Of a DNA stretch of 64,000 nucleotides, positions 21,238-30,600 are shown piece by piece; position 1 is the stretch's first letter; every line of letters starts with the position of its first letter. Source of the DNA: Ricordea florida. Lineage: Eukaryota > Cnidaria > Anthozoa > Corallimorpharia > Ricordeidae. The stretch lies in NCBI GenBank assembly GCA_949710005.1, contig OX453276.1:32554947-32618946 (forward strand), given 5' to 3'. Under the pieces are notes generated by a model, which was not told the DNA's origin, ran no database searches, and worked only from the letters and a program-made list of their open reading frames with translations. The position numbers and the translations under genes were made by a program.

Positions 21238-23314
21238 AAAGACCCTGAGTGTTGGTCCGATCGAGGATTTGAACCCACGACCTCCCGCACGGTAGTCCGG
21301 TGCTCTACCGACTGAGCTAACTGGTTGCGGTTGTTGAAGTATCTGGTTGATTTTACTGTAGCCAGCTATAAGAGCTAGTTGCTGGCTTGTAATGACATTG
21401 AGCCTTCTGTCAATGTTCAAAATATAATATATTTGAAATGTGCTGTACATTACGTGTCTCACCTTATGCTTTTCTCCTAGGAGTAAATATTAATTTGTAT
21501 TATTTTATCTCACAAAACAAGAACCAAGGAATATGTAATATTCATGAACAAAACCTGGAAACTAATATCTAAATGCATCCCACCAGGGGATGTTGGTGGT
21601 AGCTTTCCAGTTGAATGATTGACCTACCCCATAGTAATTTTAAAACAGCTTACATGAGTCTTTTTATGTCATCTTAATCCAGATGGAATGGAACAGTGTT
21701 AATATGACCACCAGTGGGCCATGAAAATCTGACTGGTATTAATATAATAGCTGTATTAATGAGGACTGCAGAAAGAGGAGATGACATTTAAGTTTTAGTC
21801 AAATAACATTGCTGACAGTGGCTTGACAGAAAGCTGCTGTAATGTATTTTTCAGCCAGAAAATGGTAAAATGTAAACTTACACAGGTTTATTTTCAGTGG
21901 CAAATGTAAGGAATATTTTTATGGCATTTGGAATTGTATTTGTAGTCATTCATGCAGCAGGTTTGTTTAACCAAATTGAAGTCTTCTTCCCTCAGTGTCT
22001 GACATTTATTGGGTGATTGATACTGACTGTACTGACAGTAAAGTTTGTTGAATTGGGGGACTTGAACTTGGTATTTTCATCCTATTAGTTCCAGGAGCAG
22101 CTAGTTATGGGGATGTGTTCATCCAGAAAAAAAAACTAGCTATTGTAGCTACTAATCTTGGGTGTGTAGAGTTCATTCAGGTCAAGCCAACGACACAAGC
22201 TTGTGGTACCTTTTTAATGGCAATTTTGAAACTTTTGTATGAGCACCCCTGTTATTTTATAGGAGAAAAATCCTCCAGATGGCGGTGCAACTATTATAAG
22301 TTTGTCGTTCAGCTTCAAAAAAGTCCAGTTGTATGATATACGCTCTCCTTTGAGGTCTGTGAGGATGTTGTGTACCAGTGATGCTGCACTGTTTTTGTGT
22401 GTGTTTTGTTTCTTTACAGAAGTGCACTTCATGTGGTTCATCTGTTCCAAACGCGAGCAAAAGATGTAAGAGTTGTGGGGAGGACATTAAAGTAAAAACA
22501 TTTAATTGGGAAAATCTAAAACAAAAGAAGAAAACACATCCTACGCAACAAAGGAAAATACTTGAATCTCAAGGGTAAATTTTACCTTCATCCTGACATT
22601 TCTTTTGTGAGCTCATGTTTCCATTTGAATTAAGTTATCATTGAAACCGAGAGCCTTTTCCAAAGTAGATTGGGCAAGACTGCACTTTCTAAAGTAATTA
22701 CGCTGCAGTTTTGCAAAGTTGAAATAAGTGTTTACAGTTTACATTTTGCAATGTTTTTTGCTTGACAAGTCAGAAACTCGTTAGTATAAAACAATAACGA
22801 TTTTATTTCCATATTTGGGCGCTTTGCAAGCAATACCAGATAATATAGTTTTAAAAACCAATAGATTTTGTCAAAATGAAAATTGTTTACCATGTGACTG
22901 TGCTGAACACAGCTTGTGAAACCTTGTATTATAACCGATCAGAGTACGATGGCTAAGTATTTATACTCATATTTATTTAATTACCGGTATACTTATCTTT
23001 TTTATTTATGATTAAACGTTTTGAAATCTACACATTCTTCTATTTGTCTCGCTTTTTAAATGTGTCATAGTCCATTTTTGCTTTTCGTGTCTCTGCAGGC
23101 CAATATTCTTAATTATCAACACGGGTGGCATGTAGTCATTCTTGCTTACCATCAACATAGCAGAGGCCATTCACTGTACACGTACGGGACACGCGGGGTT
23201 GGCGAGAGTTTTATCGGAACGACAAAAGCTAAGGCATCCAAGGAGGGCCGTGTTTGTGTCAGCGTTTTTAAAGAGTTCGCTGCAAGTAAGAATCCTTTTC
23301 GGCGAGGTGGTTAG
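16993..23314 (+). CDS. zinc-ribbon protein of the 18-kb element, multi-exon, 3' end uncertain
   Basis: Exons: 16993-17014 (MASNLEE), 20501-20571, 22420-22574, and 23099 onward (donor at 23286 or stop at 23312-23314). The first three join in phase and give a C-x2-C-x10-C-x2-C zinc ribbon (CTSC..CKSC) followed by a basic stretch. The last exon encodes a globular-looking segment (WHVVILAYHQ, then YTYGTRGVGESFIG). Its frame does not fit the exon-3 donor: CAAGG|gtaaat leaves two bases, but the exon reads in phase 0, and the phase-2 reading stops after about a dozen residues. Either a small exon is missed or the gene is damaged. A consensus donor (GCAA|gtaaga) inside the last exon suggests further exons that are now gone. 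Function unknown; the zinc ribbon could be a DNA- or protein-binding accessory of transposition. Confidence 0.55.
17930..18213. mobile_element. TIR element, GCCGGACA-type ends (copy 1)
   Basis: CCGGACAGAATTTTCAAAAT followed by CTCGGTGACCGGCAGT on the left, with ACTGCCGGACACAGAGTATT (inverse type) and ACTGTCGGACACAGAG on the right. Shares its ends with the element at 35168-35385. Imperfect and non-coding. Confidence 0.6.
18552..18830 (+). pseudogene. 91-codon ORF, possible gene-fragment relic
   Basis: An ATG-initiated frame of 91 residues with protein-like composition (PLEALLNSAEQPAHLQNCLR, then PFVWEKLAVCYKKMGKTPAA). In-frame readable residues continue briefly past the stop. I do not recognise the family. 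It lies in the first intron of the zinc-ribbon gene inside the 18-kb element, with no flanking splice sites of note. It could be a captured host exon or chance. Confidence 0.25.
20000..20140. repeat. foldback element
   Basis: CATGGGTGATAAATTAC at 20018-20034 is inverted at 20102-20118 (GTAATTTGTCACCCATG). An inner palindrome TTTCACATGTGAAA lies between. A small foldback MITE in an intron of the zinc-ribbon gene. Confidence 0.6.
20305..20376 (+). repeat. 72-nt tRNA-like sequence, extended anticodon hairpin
   Basis: An acceptor-like GCTTGA/TCAAGC pair, a D arm (GCTCAGTGGTAGAGC) and a T arm (ATGGG TTCAAAT CCCAT) are all present. The anticodon arm is an 8-bp perfect stem TTTGCACC/GGTGCAAA with a 3-nt loop, not a 7-nt anticodon loop, so it should not act as an ordinary tRNA. 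A relative sits at 32536-32607 on the other strand. Confidence 0.65.
20871..21332 (-). mobile_element. tRNA-derived SINE, ~460 bp
   Basis: On the - strand it starts with a tRNA-like head (CAGTTAGCTCAGTCGGTAGA, then GTCGTGGGTTCAAATCC, about 21332-21260). It continues through a body with CGTCCCACACCAGTACTGTG-type sequence (+ strand near 21120). It ends with a tail containing ATATAGCGCTTTATCC and AAAGCGCTTTACA, then an ATCATAATCATAA-like terminus. A and B boxes are intact enough for RNA polymerase III. It lies in the intron after zinc-ribbon exon 20501-20571. Confidence 0.8.
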
Positions 23315-23360
23315 TGAGTTGGCACTTCTACATAATACGTTTCCAGTTTAAATATTTGAA

Positions 23361-24575
23361 CAGCGGGTGTCGTGTAGGCCTGTCACAACTATTTTTAAAT
23401 CTGTGATTGATACCAGACAGTGCTCCGTCCTGCGTCGCACAAGAAAACCTAACTAACAGCATGTACAAGATCTACGAGCACAAAGATTTTTGAGCTCGAA
23501 AGCCACAGATAAGCAATTCCAATACTTAGAGAAACTATCTGTGCAAAAAGGAAACTAAACATGCTCTAGAAATCCAAATAAGGCCTTTATAAGAAACACA
23601 ACCCAACCCTCGGATCGAAACCACACTTACACCATTGGTTTACATAAGCCAATAAGAAGCCAGGATTTTCGATCCTCCCTACGAGTATAACAACGGCAAA
23701 AGAACTCACTTCCTACGGAGAGAATCAGAAATTCCTCTGTCACTCCACGTCAGCTAGAGAAACAACATAGGAGCAACTGACGAGGTTCACTATAGAACCG
23801 AAACTGCAGTATTGCTTGAGAATTACTATGGAGAACAAACTAAATAGCGATAGTAACCTCTTGCCGGATCCATCACCAACAAAAAGTAGCGATGGCGATA
23901 TAGAACTGAGCGAGGAAGAGACGAACATGCCAGGCACGCCTCATTCAGAAATGATCCAAAGTTCTCAAGGAAGAACCACTAATACTCAAACGCCAAGAGA
24001 AAGCCGTAAACGTAACCGCGAAACGCGGAAAGAAAAAGCTCACATACGTGACAGTAGCAACGGCAATTACGGTAGAGCCAGAAAGCGTTAACGCTCTGAC
24101 GAAAAGGCTGCCATGTAGATGTTAGTAAAAAAATCTGAGGAATCTATTGCCATACTACAGGCATTGAGACAAACATACTTGCCCTAGAACACTGAGATAT
24201 AGTGCACGGGCAAAGATCAGACCAGATCCAGAATTTCAATCTGACATCTATAAGATAAGAAAAGACGCAGAGCATCAACTGCTAGGAGCGTTAAAGAAAT
24301 TTCACTACCGTAGCGTAGAGATAAACAAACTGGAACTTAGAGAACTTGAGCGAAAGTATTCTAAAGAAAACCTTATTGAGCAAATGGCATTTAATACAGA
24401 ATCAACCTCTACTGAGTGAGATATACAAAGAGCCTCCCATCATATTGTACAAAAGAGGAAAATCGCTCAAAGACATACTCGTGAGATTCAAACTCTAAAG
24501 GCAAAGAAACCACACTTGCGAACAGCGGGAGTCGTGTAGGCCTGTCACAACTATTTTTAAATCTTTAATTGACTA
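23361..24575 (+). mobile_element. truncated Penelope-like element flanked by ~45-bp direct repeats
   Basis: The word GTCGTGTAGGCCTGTCACAA, extended to about 45 bp, occurs at both ends (about 23361-23410 and 24521-24570), like the repeated ends of Penelope elements. Between them a + strand ORF begins at 23826 (MENKLNSDSNLLPDPSP). It runs 88 codons of acidic then basic sequence to 24091, and continues as broken frames with EFQSDIYKIRKDAEHQLLGA. This resembles the N-terminal region upstream of Penelope reverse transcriptases. No RT lies between the repeats, so the copy is internally deleted. It sits exactly where the two convergent genes of the 18-kb element lose their 3' parts. Confidence 0.5.
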
Positions 24576-24622
24576 CAAAAGAGATACAGTGCAGAATGAA
24601 GTGTTACAAAAAGATGACATAC

Positions 24623-27600
24623 TTTCTTGAGGAATGATAACGATACAATTTCATGTTTCCATCCACATGACATGAGTGCTGTTCTAAAGAGCATGCTGGG
24701 CATTCCATCCAAGAAATACCCTGTGCAACTTGCACTTCATGCATGCAAAACTTCCATTCCTTAAAAGATCTGCTAAAAGTGGGTGCTGTGATTGTTGGTG
24801 CCTAGAAGCACAGGATCATGTGTACTATAGGTGGACTCGGTAGTCGACCGACAGGCGGTCGACTATCGACCGACAGTCGGTCGATAGTCGACCGACATAT
24901 CGGTCGATAGTCGACCGACATATCGGTCGACCGATATAGTCTTAATCCATCGATACTCGACCGATACATGACCGATACATGCCCGTTACTTGATCAATAC
25001 TTCACCGATATGTGACCGACACTTGACCGATACTTTCCGCCGTGTCATTATTTTTTAGTAGGAGGTAGCAAGCCGTGACAGGCCGCACAATCTCTACCAG
25101 TGTGAAACATTTGAAGAACCTTTTATATTTTTGCTCTAACGAGCATATCTTTTAAAGATTTTCCTTTTTTAAAATATATGATGGGTGGATCTTTGAATAC
25201 TTTTTTGAGTAGTCGTTATCCCTGTATGATGTGCCATTTTTTAATTAAAATTTGTTTGATGTTTGGCACTGCTGGTTCAAATTGTTTGACAAAAGGCAAA
25301 ATATCTTTCGTATCTTTTTTGTTCTGTTTGAGCGCTGACTTTCTTTCTGTGAAGTTAATTTCTGATAGGTGTTTATCTACCAGATTTAGTGGGTAGCCCC
25401 ATGCGACCAAGCGTACTCTGAAGTTTAGTGGTTCTTGAAGGATTTGTTCTTAGGAGTCTAAGAGCTTCGCCCTTTATTTCCTTTATGAAACCTTTTTTCC
25501 GATGAATCTTTCGATAACTGTTTGGCTGGTGTCCCACAGTGAAAATATATCGTCAATGTAACGTTTCCAGACTGTAGGTTTTTTGACAGTTTTGCTTAGG
25601 ATTTGTGTCTCAATTTTAGACACGAATATGTTGGCAAAAGCGACAGCCATATTCGTGCCCATCGCAGTGCCGTGAATTTGAAGATAGTTCCTTCCATTAA
25701 ATTGGAAGGAGTTTTCTTTAAGTATGAGACTAAGCATTTCTCTGAGGTAGTGTGTAGGTAACGGAGGGCTATTATTGTGGAACTTGTCGTATGCTTCGCA
25801 TACTGCTTTGATACCCTCTTCTTGTGGTATATTTGTATATAGGCTCGTTACGTCCATCGAAACAAGAAATGTTTGTTTATTTACGCTGGTTCTCTTAATG
25901 ACATTTATGAAATCGGTGGTGTCTTTTAGATACGACTCCTGTGATTTCGATATAGGTTAGAGCAGTGTATCAACAAAAGATGATATTATTTCTGTTGGCC
26001 CATCACAACCGGAGATTATTGGTCTACCTGTGATGGTTGGGTTGTGAATTTTTGTAAGAGTATAGAATTCTGGTATTCTAGGTGGATTTGGTGTTCGGGA
26101 TAGCCATTTCCATTGGTTGAATTTGGTTGAATAAAAACAAAGTTTTGTCAAGTTATAACCAATTGAATTTCCCCTAGCACTGCTTGGTCGAAGTTCTCGT
26201 TGCTTTACGCAATAGAGGGAGATAGCATGAGCACGCATGTTCATGGATTCTCCTTCCTTCTGGCTACAGCTGTGAGCTTCGATCAAACAAAGGCAAACAA
26301 CCGTTACCCACACAAACTTTCGGTATTGTAGCGTACTGTCTTGTACGACAACCTTTATTGAATTCGCCATAATTATGAGTGTCTTTTTTTCTTCTTTTGA
26401 AAACATCTGCCTATCGTAGTTAACATATCTTGGGCGACACGACCCGTTTAATGTGTTATGTAAGCCATTCAAGTTGAGCACGAGTCTTTCTTACGGAAGG
26501 GTCTTTGTTATAAATACGTGTCATACCTAAGTGCTCGGTCGTTTACCCTATCTAGTTTTTCAAGTTTATTTAACCTACATATCTTTTTCAATAGATTGTT
26601 AATTGATTTATTTTCTATATATCTTTTTCAAGTAAATTCAACCTATATATCTCTTGTTTAAACCTCTCCCTTCTTTATTCCCCAGACTCCCACTGCGCTT
26701 TCCTTTCTCTCTCCCAGCCTCCCAGTGGCACAAATAAGCCTCTGCGGAGGACAGGGTTTTACAAGCACGAATTATAGGTACTGCAAGATTTGTGCGTTAC
26801 AATAGACACGGCTACGTGAATCGCACTAAGAGCGTGGAAACGTGGAAAAAGAAATGAATTCTGGAGCAAAACAATGTCATCCGAAAAAATGATATTCCGA
26901 AATTCAAATGAAAATTGTTTTTGAAAGCATGCATTTTAACAAAAGTTTAATTGGCTTTCTTTCCTTTGTATGAAAAATGAGGCTAAACCAAAAATTGCTT
27001 GCAGCTCGAAAATCCACCTCAGCCATCTCCTCCCCATCTCCCATTCAATTTTCTAATTTCCATCCATTACAAATAATGATGATAATGGTGATTAACAATA
27101 ATTGCTTCACATTGCTTGACATCTTTCAGTAATTAAATTTATTTCATCATTTGTTAAGGTTTTGTACCATATAAAATTGGATGTGTAATTAATAATTGTC
27201 AACAGTTTACTAATAGTTACGAAGTTCGTTCCAAAAACATTAAGTGCAACAACCTTATTACATAACATTCTGCTATAACGATGATGTACATTTAAGGCCT
27301 AAAAGCTAAACGTAGAGTAATGTAACAAGAAATCAAAAGTGTTCACAAACTTAGTGATCTAAAACATTTTTTTGGCACAAATTAAAAAAAGGCCTTTTTA
27401 CTCTATATCATAACTGCAATTATTTGCCATAGTTTTAATCTATCTTAAAATAGCACATTGCTAAAGTACAGACTATCCGTGGAGACGGACATAATTAGGG
27501 ATTGTGCAGTAATTACCTGGCAGGCGGGGTTGGAAACCAGAGGGGGGGAGGCATGGCGGAATATCGTAACTAGAGAGAAGGGGTTTGGATGTAATATTTA

Positions 27601-30600
27601 ATACATACGGGAGGCATTACTATTTTTCAATTTTTTTCACAATCTGAAAAAGTGGTAGAAGAGCTATTAGAGTTGCTTACACTGGAATTTAACTGTGAAA
27701 ATGTTTACTACGATTTTTTTGGACCTCCGTACGCTTCTTCGTCGGTGATTCTTCGTTCCCAGATGTCAATAAAGTCCCTGAGGGTGTTGCGAGGGACACC
27801 GAAACGTCGCATGTCCTCCGCAGGGGAGCACCGGTTATCTTTCATTATTTCGAGAACGCCTAAATACTTGCCATGAATTACCGCATAACATACACCTACT
27901 TTGATTCACGGAGATGGAGAAAGGCAAGTAAAATAAAACCCAAAGATAATATAACTGAAAATGACGGATTTCTAGTTACATACGCGCGAGACATCGTGGT
28001 TTACTAGGATCCTTATTAAGTTTACTGAACATTTATTAATGCACCTTAACGTTCATTGCCGTAGCTTTGCCAGGAGAGGTCAGACGGTCATTTCTTTTAA
28101 ATATTTCCGGCTATTGAATTATCAACCTTACTCTTATTCTGTCATGTCTCTTGTTTATCTTATTTTTGATATGTATTCAAATTTTTACAAGTTGTCATGG
28201 TAATGGTCAGAAGTACCTTCATCTAATCATGGATATTTTTTATCAAAAAATTGAAAAATGTGAAGAGATAGATAAAATCGAATGGGCACAAAGATCAAAA
28301 TAGAACCAGTTTTTGACCTCAGGGCGTTGCCAAGGCAATAATTATCTATGATTTCAAGCTCAAAAGGTCGGGCATTATCATCTACTGAACACCGGAAAGC
28401 ATCGAATAATTCAAGCGAGTAACACCTAATAACAACAGACGTTCCAGGGGTCACAACCAATAAGAAAAAATAAATAAAACTGACAATAATAGAAAAATCA
28501 ATAAGATCACCGTATTTACTCTTTTGAGCCCCACCCAAAATAAGTGCCGCATCTAACTTTGAGGCACTTATTTGCGGAAACTACAGTACAGTCTTATTCA
28601 GTTTGAAAAGGCTATTGTTATCAATTCCTTACCTATCAATGTTCTTTTTTTTAAGTAGTATGACGGTTGTTGAATAGGCTCCCCTCTCTAAGGAGCGTCC
28701 CGCACCCAAAGAAGGACGAAATGAATAAAACTTGGAGCTTGAGAGAGTAAATACGGTAAATGAAGATAATTGATGAATAAATTAAATTCTTTTTTTAAAA
28801 TTGTTTTCCCAAATAGAAATCATCCTGTGGGTAAAAAGGGAGAAGCTTTCCTTCGTTTTTTTAACCTATTTGATTGGGCGCGATAATCACTTAGCGCTTC
28901 CCTACATTTTGATTCGATTAATTTTACCGACGTCTTACCCGTCTTTTCCGTAACAAATTGGACCACCCTCTCGTACTTTTCTTCGTCGAGGACCTTTAAT
29001 TCGCAAATGCCAATGAAGTCCCTGAGGGTGTTTCGAGGGACACCGAAACGTCGCATGGCCTCCGCAAGGGGGCACTGGTTTTCTTTCATTATTTCGAGAA
29101 CCCCTAGATATCTGTCGTGGATCCCTTGTAAATTGTATCCTGTGACCAATCCTGGAATATTAGAAAGAAAAAGTCCTAATTCAGAATTCATTACCGTTCG
29201 TTACACCAATTTATGAAATATTGAAACTTTACCTACACTAAGTGAGATGTTCGGCAGATATTTGTCAAATTACCAGTTACATCAGTTTTCTTCTAGAATT
29301 AGTAGGCGCGGTCGTATACTTAGTCGTTTAAATTCAGGCGCTATCGCGCGGTAGCGCCTTAGAAAGCTCTAAGTATTACCAAACCTTATCCCTTTTCACA
29401 TAAAGTTTCTAGTATTTTATATTTGAGGAGCTTAAATTAGTTCTAGATAACTGCTAAGAGGGTAACAGAGGGCTTATGCGTGACGAGTGATAAGGACAAA
29501 AATTAGAGAGTGACGCGTGAAAATAGCGAGAACAGGAACGGAATTCGTTAATTTTTTACATAATCTGCTGTTTCAAGTAAACGTGAGACTCGTCAGTCTC
29601 GTTAAAAGTTGTGCGTGACCAGGACCCCATTCGCACCCCGCCCCTTTCTTACCCTATTGTAAAAGAGGTACTATCTCAGCCGTTCCCCACTGTGACGATG
29701 TGGGATAGTAAAGTTAAGGAGACAATATATTCAGTGAAAGTTCCAACAAACCTCGGCAATTCTTTGAGTCATTGTCTTTTTCTGGCTCCTTGGGGTTTTC
29801 GGTTTCACTCAATTCATTATCTTCGTCCTCAACATCTCCGTCTTTGCCCGGAATAGTCGCCCGCGCCCATACGGTTCTTGAGGTTATTAGGAATTTCAGA
29901 TGATTTTGTCATTTAAACCGTATATTTATGTAAAATATTATTTAGCCTTATATTGTGTAATAACTAGTCAATGTATTTCAATTCGTTTCGAGTTAGTTTG
30001 TTACTGTTGTTCTGTTCTGTTAGTCTGTTCGTCATATCCCCACCATATGCGGATCGACATTAAAGTATATGTGCACACTGTTTTCATGACGGCACAATAT
30101 GAAGCTAGAATAACTCTAGAATATTGTGCCTGAGGCAATTCGCTGTGTTCTATACCACATAATAAAAAATATAATGCTTAAACAAAACATACTTTGTCGT
30201 GACTTCACTCGCATAAGGTAATAACGAGTTGTTAATAATGTAACGACTTTCTAAATCCATGTCTGAAAACGGGTGTATATTTTCAATGTCAGGTCTGAAA
30301 ACGAGTATGGATTTTTGTGGCCAGGTCTGAAAACGGGTGGGAAAAATGGCAGGTTTTGGTCTGAAATTGGGTCTGGATTTTGAGATGCGGGCGGCACACC
30401 CCCACCAAAAATTCCAAAGAGTACCCCCCCCCCCCCGGGTTACAATCTAAGTTCTTTACACGGGTTTATACTGTACCTATGAATGAAATAGATTGAAACA
30501 TCGTTAATGAAATGGCCTAGCACACTCGTAAAGCAAAATTGCTCCAACAATAATTGGCTTTCTGATGTAGACAGTTTTGCTGTGCTGAAGTTAATTTTAC

